From NCBI RefSeq assembly GCF_932526225.1, contig NC_064044.1, forward strand, positions 12,352,084-12,416,083: a DNA stretch of 64,000 bases, given 5' to 3'. Origin of the DNA: Nematostella vectensis (lineage: Eukaryota; Cnidaria; Anthozoa; Actiniaria; Edwardsiidae). Below, in pieces: positions 46,013 through 58,700 of the stretch. The notes under the pieces were generated by a model that searched no databases, was not told the DNA's origin, and was given only the letters and a program-made list of their open reading frames with translations. A program made the translations under genes and the position numbers. The first letter of the stretch is position 1. Every line of letters begins with the position of its first letter.

Positions 46013-47571
46013 TTCGGGTTTAGAATAACGTGACTTGTAGATTTTATTTTGCAATGGACGAGAAAATTACATCTCCGATGAGCCCAAGTCACGAGGTTTT
46101 CGTCTGGCTTTGGGATCAAGCCTTTTGGCTGTTTGGGGTACCTGTGGTAGGGAGGAACTAGGGCTAGCTGAGCTCTTCAGACGACGACAAAGAACTGAGA
46201 AGTGATTTGAAAATTATTAAAATCAATATCCAGCTAGTATTATTTCACTACATTCTACCTCAAGAGATGGACCGCTTCTTCTCCTAAAAGTGGTAGTGGT
46301 AGGCTTTTCTTGTAAAAAAATATATTCAGTAAGTTGTTTGTTGTTCTCATTTCTTGCGCGGTTGTTTTCATTTCTTGCGCGTAGACAGATAGGTGCGCGC
46401 ACACCCCCCTTGGCGGCCAAAAAGTGGACCTTTCTTATTAAGGAATCTTCAAATACTCGACTTTTTCCATAGGATACCTATGACTGTGACACCCCCCTCC
46501 TCAGGCAATCCTTTAAACGCACCTAAGTAAGTATAAATAAGCAAGCAGCCCAAAGGCATGACAACATTGAAACGGATAAAAAAAATACTGATTAAAGCAC
46601 CAATGCAAAAAATTGTAAGTAATAATGTACAATACATTTAAGCATTTATTATTTTATTCAATGATAGCTATACACAGTTTACTGTTTTCCATTGGTATTC
46701 CTCTTGAAACTCCTTGTGTAAAATGGAATAACAGTATAAAAATAAATATTTTTTAAAATCTGATATAAAAAAATATATTTAAAAAATAAATTTAAATAAA
46801 ATTGGTAATACTCTCAAATATTATTTTAATATTATTAACTATTCTCTCAATTATTATTCAAAATAAAAGATTAATAAATGATTAATAGTTTTTAACAATT
46901 ATTATAAGTTATAGCATGGCACGAGGTTAATCGAGGGGAAAACTTTGTAATACCATGATCACAAAGGAAATAAACTCACAACTACGAGTAATTTTAGGTT
47001 GGATGAGCAAATATGGTTCGATGGATCATTGCATTGCATACGCATTGTTTTTTATCCCTCTAGAGACCACCACATTTTCACAAACAATTTTCAAATCAAA
47101 CATAGTTGATTTACATAGTTACTCTACATATCTACAGTTTAGTTCTTTGACGCCATTAGCACGCATGCGTACAGCAATCAAAAACATCCCACGGATCTGG
47201 TCTTAACATTGTTTAGGTATCACAAGATCAAATACTCTGGTCTCTTAGCACAGGGTCTATTCTTGTGCTAATCAGGAAGCTGCCTTCTATTTATTTCCCT
47301 GGTGGAAACTAGAAGACAAGCATCTTGGTTCTAAATTTCTCTCATGCACTGATGTAGAGGGAAATTTAGAAGAAAAAGATTATTTTGTCTTTTTCTAAAT
47401 CTCCCTCATCATTAATACATGAGGGAAATTTAAAATCATCTATTGTTTTCTAGGGAATCCGTTAATCAGAAAACAAAAGAATCTGGGGGTGATCATGGTA
47501 TTACATAAAATAAATCTCAATCTCCTCAGTAGAAAAGAAAAAATAATACACCGAGGCAGTGGCATTCATTG
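46013..47571. other. Intergenic region between the two transporters
   Basis: This 1.6 kb contains the promoter side of transporter 1 and the 3' side of transporter 2. The segment 46640-46920 is extremely AT-rich. A 17-bp terminal inverted repeat pair bounds 46946-47505. No coding exon recognised. Confidence 0.45.
46946..47505. mobile_element. 560-bp MITE with perfect 17-bp inverted ends
   Basis: TGTAATACCATGATCAC at 46946-46962 and its exact reverse complement at 47489-47505 bound a non-coding segment. No other copy is seen in the window, so the family call rests on the termini alone. Confidence 0.6.
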
Positions 47572-50303
47572 CTATATCCTTATATAAGACATTTTGTTGT
47601 CTTCAAAAATACTTTCAATTTCTTCCAATGTTCTTCCTTTGGTTTCAGGCAACAGAATATATACAAAAATAAAAGAGAGAAAGCAACAGCCTGCGTAAAA
47701 CCAGTAGGTGCCTGGAACAGTAAACGTTTCTTGCATCGAGACAAATAACCATGTTACTAAAAAAGCACTAACCCATGCCGCAGATGTTGCAATGCTTCCA
47801 GCCACTCCCCTGGCTCTCAAAGGAAAAATCTCAGACATCACAAGCCAAGGAACAGGGCCCCAAGCTAGGCTGAAGGCTACATTGAACACTATGATACATG
47901 TTATAGCAAGCCATGAGATGTAACTGGAAGGTATTGAATGAATCAGTCCAGAATGGACTGTGGAATTATGTAGACTGGAGTTAGATGGGATGATTATTAA
48001 TTCAAAGTATGTGCCGAGTCCTATATGACTGATGCACATTAGCAGTGCCATGGACATTAGAAGAATTCTACGGCCTATTTTGTCCATTATTAAGCATGCG
48101 ATAATATTAGCTCCAAACTGTGAAGCCCCAAGTAGGATGGATACTGCCTTGCTATTGTCAAACCCGGCGCTTTTGAAGATGGATGCACAGTTGAAGACCA
48201 CAACAATGGCTCCACACAGTTGTTGGAAAACCATCAGACCAACACCAACAATTTATGGGTTTCGGATGGCTGGACGCAGGAATTCACTAAATGTAAGCTT
48301 TTCGTGGGTGTCTGCAAAAAGGTAAACATTGTGGTTAATTATCTGTCAATCAAGGTCCAACTTATATCTACAAGGCATGGCTACAGTATGACTCATGCAA
48401 TCTGATAAAAACAGACAGGGGTAATCGTCGGCAAAATCGATTTTAACCCTAAGGGAGGGCACTTTGGGCATGGTCAACAGAAATTCTCACCCCTAAGACA
48501 TAGCAACAATTGGGTGTGATTGAAGAAACTTCTAACCCAAAGAGATGGCAGGCCCCTCTCTTCCATAACCCTAAATGGCAGTGCTAATTCATACGTCCAA
48601 TTTTAAATTTTCGCTCTCACCTTGGCAATTCTTAGTTCTTTTACTTGTTTTAAAGTATGAAATAATTGCATAAAAAGAGCTCTATCTATTACGACATTAG
48701 AAATTTTGTTTTAAACATGGGACAAAAAAGAACAGAGAGAGGTTAGATGCTAAGGTGTGTAAGATCCCAAAGGAGGGGAGGGTTAATAACACCAGATTGG
48801 ATTATTTTTAAAATGGAGAAATAGCCTACCTAATGTACACTCAATCTCAAAGCATTCCTGCTCTATATCCCCATTTGGCCCACGGAACCATTCAAGTGAC
48901 TTCAGGGCAGCCCCTCTCTCATTGTGGCCTAGGAACCATCTGGGTGTCTCTGGGACACAAAACATAAGGACCACTAGCACTCCAGGTATTATTGCCCCTG
49001 CCAAGGCAATAGCCCTCCACTTGAAGAAGACACCAAAAATGTAAGCGAGTAACAGTCCAGCAGTGATTGACAGTTGATGGACACTTCCAAGAGCACCTCG
49101 TAACTTAGCAGATGAGATCTCCGCAATATAGGTCTAAAATGAGAAGTACCTTTAAGTAAATGTGATATCAGTGACAATTGTACATAATAAAGAGGGCTAA
49201 TCATGTACGTTGTTTTACAAAGTAAGGGCTACACATAAGCCACCATTTCACACTCCCACTCAATAGCGAGAGCCCATACAGGACCGTAGGGGGTGGGGCA
49301 CTGAGGGCTTTAGCCGCCAGCAACATTTAAATTTTTTTAAGGAAATAACCAGTAGGGGCATAGCTACACCCCCAAATCTTTCTTATTGTTTCTGTATTGT
49401 GCTCCCTCCAATCTTATGCGGCCTGCTACAGCTATGCCATAGCTTCAATATCTATTAGCTTATTCAAGCAAGCAGTGAAATACTATCATACACAATAAAC
49501 AGTTCTGTAAATGGTATTATTTTCAAATGTAAACAAAAATATAGAATTGGCTGATCAACATTCTTTTTTTTTTTTTAGACATACCGGCACTGCCACAGCA
49601 ATAAGCCCAATGCCAAGCCCTGCGATGAATCTCCCTGCATACATCATAGCATGGTTCTGAGCAAATGCAATCAAAAGCCAGCCTAACTCTGATGGAACAG
49701 CGCTCAGCATTAAGGTAGCTTTCCGGCCAAATCTATCCACAATGAATCCTCCCAGAGGACTGCTAGCGAGGGCCCCCAGCGTAACAAGGGACTGCAAAAT
49801 ATAATAAAAGGATAGAATAAATGTAAGATAAACACAGCAAAGACAGTGTTAGAAGGGGATCGGGGTTGAGAATCTCCAAAATAATTCTTGAGGAAAAGGG
49901 CGGGGGGGGGGGGGGGGTAAAATATGCAAACACTAACGAGAAATAAAATACGATCTATATAATACGAGCGAGATATACAGTAGTTGTGATGATTTAGAAG
50001 TATAATAACGCGATATTTATTGACTATCACAGTTAAACTTACCGAGAACAGCGCCCCCTCGTTCTGGTCAAGTCTAATTCCATCCTTTTCCTTCTCTATA
50101 TCTTCCAATGCCGGCGAAGAATAACCCAAGCTAAACCCGAAGCATATCGACCCTAGCGCGGCAAGAAATGTTGCCAAGATCACATGGCCGATTTGCTCTT
50201 TCCCTTTCAATGGTACTTGCACTGATGCTTGAGGAGAAATAATGGAAACTTTTTCCTCGACGTTGATAGAACTCGAAGTGAGAAAGTTCTCAGTTTTTCC
50301 CAT
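47572..50303 (-). pseudogene. SLC2/GLUT-family sugar transporter (copy 2) with in-frame stop
   Basis: Four exons on the minus strand: 50303-50043, 49791-49585, 49133-48830 and 48311-47572. Exons 2 and 3 have exactly the lengths of those in copy 1 (207 and 304 nt), and all phases agree. The full reading frame would be 503 residues. However codon 277, at 48254-48252, is TAA: the sequence runs FLRPAIRNP, stop, then IVGVGLMVFQQLCGA. Copy 1 has Leu at this position (MKPLFISIALMFFQQ). All later motifs are intact (MDKIGRRILL, GPVPWLVMSEIFP, PETKGRTLEEIE), so selection held until recently. The stop may be a new null allele, a polymorphism or a base-calling error; TTA to TAA would be enough. No alternative acceptor that avoids it is visible. 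Otherwise a normal sugar transporter. Confidence 0.85.
49890..49920. repeat. Poly-G homopolymer tract
   Basis: A run of G (about 49901-49917) in intron 1 of transporter 2. Similar tracts occur at 215-232, 5856-5863, 25591-25614, 39980-39993, 58878-58891 and 61236-61255 (as C), several inside MITEs. Confidence 0.7.
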
Positions 50304-50769
50304 AAATTTAGTGAGTTTTAAAGATCTTAAAAGTTCTTAACTTTTCCTTTGCTTCGTTGTTGTCTTCGAACGTCTCCCTTTTTGTGTTAATCTAGGAATG
50401 ATGGCAAAATTTCTTTGCGATTTCTAGATCTAAGACAACGTTTAACGGCTTCTCGGTTGATCTCGCAACTGAACTAGAGTATTCCTGTTATTTCCTAAAG
50501 ATAAAAGACCGGTAATTATTCCCAAAGCAAGCGATCTACACGGCACGTTTCTCTCTGGTGCCAAAGACCATAACAATGTGACGTAATCCGGCCCGTGACG
50601 CACTTGAGTCTCGTGACCCGTAACGCTTGGATACAAGCAAATAAAATCACGTAGGTAAAAATAAATAAGAAAAAAAAAAGAATTACATTGAAGACATTCG
50701 TTAAATGTACTTTAATAAAGCTAGTATAGTCCTCAAAATGACCAATAGGTTTCATGTACAATGGGTAGA
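50304..50769. other. Upstream region of transporter 2
   Basis: No exon is seen. This should contain the transporter 2 promoter, read leftwards, and it ends where retrotransposon homology begins. Confidence 0.4.
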
Positions 50770-52201
50770 ATTTTGCATTTGAACTAGCTCCGATTGTGAG
50801 TGATTTGTACAACAGCTCTCTCAGAGAAGGGCGTGTTCCAGAGATCTTGAAGACATCCCTGGTCATTCCTACACCCAAGGTCACCCCACCCAAGACAGTT
50901 GAGGATGATCTCAGACCAATTACTCTTACGTCACCGTTGGCCAAAATTCTAGAGGGCTTCACTCTCGAACACCTGATGAATCAAGTTGCAGAGAACCTAG
51001 ACATTAAGCAGTTTTCGATGCCAGGCAGATCAACAACACATGCCTTAGTTTATATGCTCCATATTATACTAGCTGCCTTAGACAAAGGTAATTGCTTTAT
51101 AAGAGTGTTCTTTGCAGACTTTTCTAAAGGTTTTGATTTGGTTGATCATAATGCATTAGTGAACGAAATGAAACTGCTTAACGTTCATAATGTAATTATA
51201 AGGTGGATCTGCTGTTTTCTCTCAAATAGGCCTCAACGTGTAAGAGTAGGCAATGCATTGTCATCTGTAGTTGTTTCCAATGGGGGTATTCCCCAGGGCA
51301 CGAAATCGGCTCCGCTTTTGTTTGCAATCTTAGTCAACCGTATGCTTGCAAGGTGGCCTAATAGAGTTAAATATGTTGACGATACCACCGTATTTGAAAT
51401 TGTTCCAAGATGCTCTCCCAGTTACATACAATTTATTGTTAATGATATCAAGGAATATGCGTCATCAAGGGGAATGCGTCTGAACCCCAAGAAATGCAAA
51501 GAGCTTCAAATTAATTTCTTAAAGTACCAACCTTCTGTCCCCCAAAGATTAATCCTAGGGAGCGCAGTTGTTGAGAAAGTTGAACATTACAAGCTATTAG
51601 GTGTACATATATCAGCAGATCTGTCATGGAATGTTCACGTTGACCACATTGTTAAGAAGGCTAGCAAGCGCCTCTATGCCCTCAGGGTACTCAGGAAGGC
51701 AGGTGTCCAGCAGTCAGATATGGTTCTTATCTATTGCTCGTTAATTCGGTCAGTCCTTGAGTACGCTGCTCCTGTCTGGGCCTCCCTTCCTGAGTACCTT
51801 GCAGAGCTTATCGAAACAGTACAACGAAAAGCTATTCGAATAATCTACCCTTGCCTTAGCTATGAATCAGGGCTCAAAGTAGCAAAAATGGACTCACTTA
51901 CAGTCCGCAGAGCAGAACTGTGCCGTCGATTCATGGCTAAAGCAAGATGCACTGAGCCTATAAAATATATAATACAATCTGGGACTGAGGTCGCCCATGG
52001 TTATTCGCTAAGGGGGGGTTGCAGCCGTTTGGATAAATCAGTTGGTGTAACTGAAAGGTATAATAACTTTATCACAATTCGTTTCCAGTAGTTATTCCAG
52101 TATTTATTTATACATTGTTAAGTGTAGTGTGCATCGGCCGACATACTGTAATTTAGCTTATGCTACAAAAGTATGAATAAACGATTATTATTATTATTAT
52201 C
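50770..52201 (+). mobile_element. Non-LTR retrotransposon, 5' truncated, with reverse transcriptase ORF
   Basis: An open frame from before 50796 to 52091 encodes the reverse transcriptase domain and C-terminal part of a LINE protein. RT blocks are visible: VIPTPKV, FADFSKGFDLVDH, GIPQGTKSAPLLFAI, the catalytic YVDD (KYVDDTTVFE), LNPKKCKEL and LLGVHISADLSW. The endonuclease domain and 5' end are missing. The element ends in an ATT microsatellite (52180-52199), as in CR1/L2-like LINEs. In the first motif the usual SKAFD is SKGFD, and GP is replaced by AP, so the copy may be inactive. The ORF is otherwise unbroken, which suggests a fairly young insertion. It lies between the transporter pair and the chitobiase. 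Confidence 0.88.
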
Positions 52202-52729
52202 CAGTACATATCGAAATAAAGTTACGCGCCCAATGAACGCCCCGGAAGCACTTATGATTGTCAAGGCTCTTCTCTGGCTAGTACGACAGGTTTTTTCTGA
52301 TCTTGTTTGCGCTTATCCACACATTTGTCACATAACTTCTTATGAATAAAAACACGTATTTATTCGGCAATCGCGATTTTATTTGTAGAATTGATAGTAT
52401 TGATCACTGCAGAGTAATAACTCAATCCCATACATATGAAATCACTCTGCTCATCATTTTCTCATTATTTTCAGGTATTTCCGGTATTTCCTCTAAAGTC
52501 AAGGCCTGCGTGACATTTCACCATGCGTGATGCCTCATGGCGTGACACCACAGGCAACCCACAATTGCTGTAACCTTTTCTTCTCAAGTGACTGATCATG
52601 ATGACAGCGATCGAGGGAAGTTCCGCTGTTCTGAAGTGTATTGGTTGCTAGCCACGCTTCTAAGGCCTGGCACAGGGAAGCACCAAGTAAAGTAAATCTC
52701 TAGAACCATTTGTGGGTTTAAGCGAACCA
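52202..52729. other. Upstream region of the chitobiase gene
   Basis: About 530 bp between the retrotransposon tail and the start codon. No exon or clear core promoter motif was recognised. Confidence 0.4.
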
Positions 52730-55700
52730 ATGGTTCTCCTACGATTGTGTTTGGCGATCTTTACGGCGCTAGCCCTCTTTTCTACAGCAGGTAAGGTTGA
52801 AAAGCAGACGAAGAAATGCAAACCAACGTCGTTAAGATTTTTAGATTTTATATCTCTTAGGATATGAGAAACACTTGATTTTTGAGATATTAATTATCGA
52901 ATATTCTTACCTAAAGAATACAAATTCATCTTGTAAATAAAAGGATTATGGAGATAGATATTATTATTTGGTCATGAGAGGTCATGAGGAACTGATCGCT
53001 AGGTTTGATTGTTTGCCTTTCAGCATTTGATAAAATTAGTTAATCACCTCTGACATGGTGCAAAGGGATGTCCATAATATTGCCTCAAACTCCTTACAGA
53101 GTATATTTTTGCAAATGCTATTGCAAACATCCTCGTTTCCAGCCAATATATTATGGCTTTATTGATATTCATAACTTAATTACTCAGACAATACCCAAAG
53201 GTTCGTCTGTCAACGAACCTTTCTCATTGTAAAAGTAGTTGTGATGAATGAAGGTCATGAGCTCCTATCTGGCTTTAATGTCAAAAAACACGGCAGGTTT
53301 TCCTTAAGCGCAACACCTTAGCTGTTCGGTTGAGTGCTTTCTCTTACTAAAGCAAAAGTGTTACTAATAATCAGTAATCTCCGTCTAGTACAGAGTAGTT
53401 TGTTGCGCGTTTTTCTTCAAACTATTCCCTCTTTCAGCAACCTAAATCGGCTGTCTATTCAAAATACCATAAAAGGTTATTATTTCTCAATTTAATTACT
53501 TTTAATTAATACATTAAAAACAAACCCCACCACAGGTGGTATATGTAATTTCGCCTCTCCTTTCTGGTGGTCTTTGGTGTCCATGTCCTTGGAAAGATTA
53601 AGAATTAATTGATTTTAACTGTGCAAGTAGTTTCCACGCCTGTTTCACGCCCTAGCGCACATTCAATGATCAGTTATGATCGCAGAACTCGCGATCATAA
53701 TGTTCCCAGGACTTGTGATCATATGGTCGTAAAGTTGATGTTACACACGTCGTTTGCAGCATCCTTTCTTCGCGCAACAAATTAATGACGCCACCATTTT
53801 CGGGGTACATGTTACACGGTTCTTTTTGCATCATCGTTTGCAACAAAATTCTACAGCCCAGTCTCAGCGCGCCCACAGTTTTCTAAGCGACCTCGTTTGC
53901 ATGCCCAAAACAAGATGGATTGTGGGATTTGTTGCACACAAAAAACGACGACGTGATGTTACACGGATCGATTTTTTCATAATTCGTCATTTTTTGTTGC
54001 AAGATTTTGATCCTGATTTAAAATCCTGCAACATGTTTAAAAACAAAATGTTGTTAAAAAAACGAGGCGGAGGACCATGTTACACGGCAATTGTTTTTTT
54101 TTTTTTTCGTGTATCTTGTTGAGCGAAAAAACGATGTTGAAAAACGACGCGTGTTTATAATAGCATCGCAGGACGTTATATGGTTATATGGTCTGCGACA
54201 GGACGTTATCATCATATAGTTGCCCCACGACTCTTCACAGAATACATATTCTTTTAATCTTTCTGTGTTTAATTTTCCTCCAGAATGTGTTATTCTCTTC
54301 CAAAATTGCGGAAATTTCGAGTTATTTCCACAGGGTGCCCAGAGCACAATGCTTTGTAAACACCATATTTTTCGTATGCAGCGCACGCGTCTTGACTTGA
54401 CCAAACTCCATATGGTCGGATGACTTGCGGTTATACGGTCATTACACGGCCCACGTACTAAAGTCATACTGTGTGTGGTTATATGGTCGCATAGCCCGCG
54501 GTCAAAAGATCACATCTCGCATCCGTTGATCAAACTTTCTTTTTTACAATCTTTCCAGTAAACAGTGTGAGTCAAGCCGAGCTCGACAACATGGCAGCCA
54601 AAATTGATCTGCGCTATGACGTCATCTCCAATCTCCAAGGCGACGGAAGGTATAGTGCAAAGCTCACACTGACAAACACCGGAACGACCGTGATAACCAA
54701 GGGGGACTGGGACCTGGTATTTTGCTCTATAAGGCTCATTGTTCCGGACAGCAGCACCGAAAGAGCGGGAGTGAAAGTCAGTCACATTAACGGCTGTCTT
54801 CATAAGATGACGCCCCTTGAGACTTTCCCTGTATTGGCAGCCGATCAGAATGTAGAGATTCCTTTTAGAGCAATGAACTGGGTCGTCGCCAAGACAGATA
54901 TTATGCCGAATTGGTTTTTCGCCGCGGATGGACTGGAGCCTAGAGTGGTGAAAAGTACTGAGGGGGAGGGGCTAAGTTTTGTTGGCAAATTTACCACGGA
55001 AGAGCAGTGGAAGCGATATGCGAACGATCAATACAACCCATACACAGCTCAAGGCAGATATGACGTCATTGGTTTTGATGACCTCGGGGAGGATGGGTGG
55101 GGAGATATTGTCACCATTCCACAGCCAATGACCGTGCAGGGCCTGGAGAGGAAATCACGTGTTGGGATTAGAGCTGACTGGAAGATTTTCGCTGATGGCG
55201 GATTCCAGAAAGAGGCACAGCTTCTCAAAGGTAAATTTGATGTTTTCCATCAAAAATTCAGCAAAGCACAGTTTTAACTAGTTAAAGAATGTCGATCTCC
55301 TCCTTTGTTATTGTTATCATTGAAAGTACAGAGATTTATTCGCAAGGAAACTTCGAAATAACAACCTACGAGTAAAGTCTGACGATGTTTGATTGGAAAT
55401 AGCTTTGGGAATGGAGGCTTTGTGTGAATAGGCATTGAGCGGGAGCATGACACGGCGGCGTGATTGGCCTTCTTTAACTATACAGTCGAACCTTTTGCTA
55501 GCGGCCACCCTCGCTACCTGGCCAAGTGACCGCTTTAATAGAGGTCAAATACAATGAAAGTTGTCAAACGGGACCGTCTAGGTCACAAATTTACAGAAAT
55601 AATGGGAAAGAGCATTTTGGACTTTATTAAATGACCGTTGAATGAGGGCGACCGCCTAATGGAGTGCTTTTTTTAATTGAGTTACGTTTGAACTCTCACT

Positions 55701-58700
55701 TTATTGTTCACTAATATGTTGCGGGTACTGCGAAAAGTCGATAAGAGACCGGAGAACGTGAGTTCTTCAACCAATTAAAAAAAATGTATATACTTTCACC
55801 ATCAGGACTCCATATCGCGATTTGCGGATAACTCGTATCTGATTTTCATCCCAGCTAAGTTCAATGCGCAAATCGCATCTTCCATGCCATTCAACCAGTC
55901 AAAGCTCATCCGATTGGTCAAGGGTGATCCTAACGTCACAAGAGGCGTGGCTTCGTCTGAGGCGTACAGTCTCGAAATCAAGGTTGCAGAAAAAGAGATA
56001 AAACTGACGGGTAGCCATGCATCCGGGGTCTTCTATGGCGTACAAACCCTGATTGCCTTAGCTGACAAAGAAAGTGAGTATGAAAAGAAATACAACAAGT
56101 GCGAGATGGAGAAGGAAGCTTTGAAGAACAAAATTAAATTTGCTTTAAGGACCATACGTGCCGTCAAAGATGATCAATTGTTCGAAATAAGTTTACTAGG
56201 ACATATATTTACTCCCACACCCATCCACCCCAAAAATATACTTAGTTAAACCTTAGCCTTTTGTACTCCTTAGATACCGTTCCCATGGTAACCATCAAGG
56301 ACGCCCCTAGATACGGCTATCGCGGGATGCACCTTGATGTTGGACGGAACTTCATGGAGAAAGCCGCTGTCCTGAAGCTGTTGGATGCCATGGCAACATA
56401 CAAGATGAATAAATTCCATTTTCACCTTACGGACGACGAGGGCTGGAGACTAGAAATCCCTGGACTGGAGGAGCTTACGACGGTAAACAAACTGTTTTGT
56501 ACCATGCATCCACGGAGTGTAATGTACTTCCTGCTGTGCTGCGGGACTGTCAATCTTTTAAACATTTTTTAACAAATTTTTAGTTGTGGCAATCTTAAAC
56601 CCCTTCTTGTAAATATTTTTAATAATTTTAAATCATTTTTATATATTTATTTTTTATATATTTTATATAAGTTAGGGCGATGTAGGCTCCCTCATTAAAT
56701 AAATAAAAATAATGATATGATTATCTTAATTTATTATTAGTTTTATTAAAGAATGTCAACCAGCCATTCCATTGTTCGCATTTGAAAATACAAACAACTA
56801 TTTGATGGGAACATTCAAAGGGAATATGAACATTTTAGGGGGGACTTGCGCTAGGAGATCACGTGACTTTTTGGGTGGCAAACCACCGCGCGCTCAGGTT
56901 TTTAGTGGCAAAATAACAGCAATAAAAAGCAACTTTTTTATTCAGCGCTAAAGAATCAGCGAGAACGTTTCTTTGTCAAGAAAGGGTTTTTTGTCGTTCT
57001 CTGACGTGACGGGCGCAGTCATTTCTGTTTATTACGGCGCGAATGGATACGACTGGACTGCGAATGGAAAAACAATGGATACGACACTAGGACAGATGCG
57101 CAAACAACTTCCACCGCTCTTCATACACAGTAACAATCTCTTAAAAAAAACGATGCTCTGTTGCTTACGATTCAAATTTGCTTTCCGTAGGTTGGCTCCA
57201 AGCGTTGCTATGACATCAACACCACCAGATGCATCCTTTCTCAGCTAGGTTCAGGCCCCTCTCCGTCCACCTCCGCCCAGTACTACTCTGTCAGTGATTA
57301 CAAAGAAATCCTGAAACGCGCGAATGATCTTCACATTCAAGTTATCCCCGAATTCGACATGCCGGGGCATGGTTACGCCGCAATCAAATCCATGGAGGCG
57401 AGGTTTAAACGGCTGAAAGATTCAAACCCCAGCGAGGCTTCAAAATATATTTTATCGGACTTCAATGACACTTCGAAATATTTATCCATTCAGTATTTCA
57501 CGGATAATGCCATCAATCCTTGTATTGAATCAACTTACGCTTTTATTGAGAAAGTCCTCACCGAAGTCAAGAGCATGCACAAAGACATCCAACCGCTGAC
57601 CGTGTATCACTTTGGCGGGGACGAAGTGGCGCATGGGGCCTGGACCAAGTCCAGCGCCTGCGAGCAATTAGCTCAGCGGATGGGGTATAACCTTACCGGA
57701 AGTGACATCGTGGATAAGCTGAAGGGGTATTTCGTTGAGCGCGTTGCAAACATAACTGTTAATGACGGCCTCAGTCTAGCGGGCTGGGAAGATGGGTTGT
57801 TAGGACACGGCGAAGTCCCGTATAACCGAAAGTCGTTTCGAAATTCCAACGTGATGGCGTATGCGTGGAATAACATCTGGGAGTGGGGGTCTGGGAAGAG
57901 GGCGTATCTACTGGCGAACGCTGGGTATAAGGTGAGGCTTGAATTTTAAGACAAAATTCCAATAAAATCTCAAGTAATCTCTCTATATTTGGCCTTTTTT
58001 AAATATAGGCTATTTTACTCGTAAAAATGAAATCTATACAAGGGGCGGCGTTTGCCTCAAAATGTATTAACTAACGCAAAATATAACTTTCAGCGCAAAA
58101 TGTAATAACTATTTAACGCGACCTGTAATAAATTTTCAAATCTTTCAGCGTTAAGATTACATTTTGCGTTTGTTATTGCATTTCTCGTGAAGATGACATC
58201 ATGTGTTAGATATAGCATTTTGCGGTGTAACAGGCGGTCTCATTGTAACTAGTGGGCTTATCTTACAGTCGAGGCTGGTCGGCTTACACAGATAAAGATT
58301 GCCCTTGGCGCTTCCAGTCCTGGGTATTTTTACACTTCTGACACCATATTACGTTAGCCAGGTACAGAGGCCTAGTATCTAGGGAAAAGAACAAAAAAAA
58401 ACACGACAAGACAGCTGAGCCAATCGTGTGATTCTTGTTTTCATCTCAAACGTGTCACGTCACACGCGTGATTCCTAAAATAATAAGCAAAGCATTACCT
58501 AAGAGGCGCATAACCAAGGTTACTGATTGGCTGAAAGCGTTGAAGGGGACGGTAGAGGTGCTCAGTCATAGATATACACCTATTTTAATAAAGGTTGTCA
58601 GTACAAATGGCGATTGGCAAATGGCAGTTCTACGACGAAAAGTAAGGATGCGTCTCGAAAAATATGAATAATTCAAAACAATTATCCATTAAATAATTAT

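Noticed and set aside
46013-46054. Longer N-terminus for transporter 1
   Set aside because: It would start at a TTG codon; the first ATG is at 46012.
55813-55854. Alternative acceptor before GACTCC for chitobiase exon 3
   Set aside because: With the phase-1 end of exon 2 it runs into a stop; the CAG at 55852-55854 keeps the frame.
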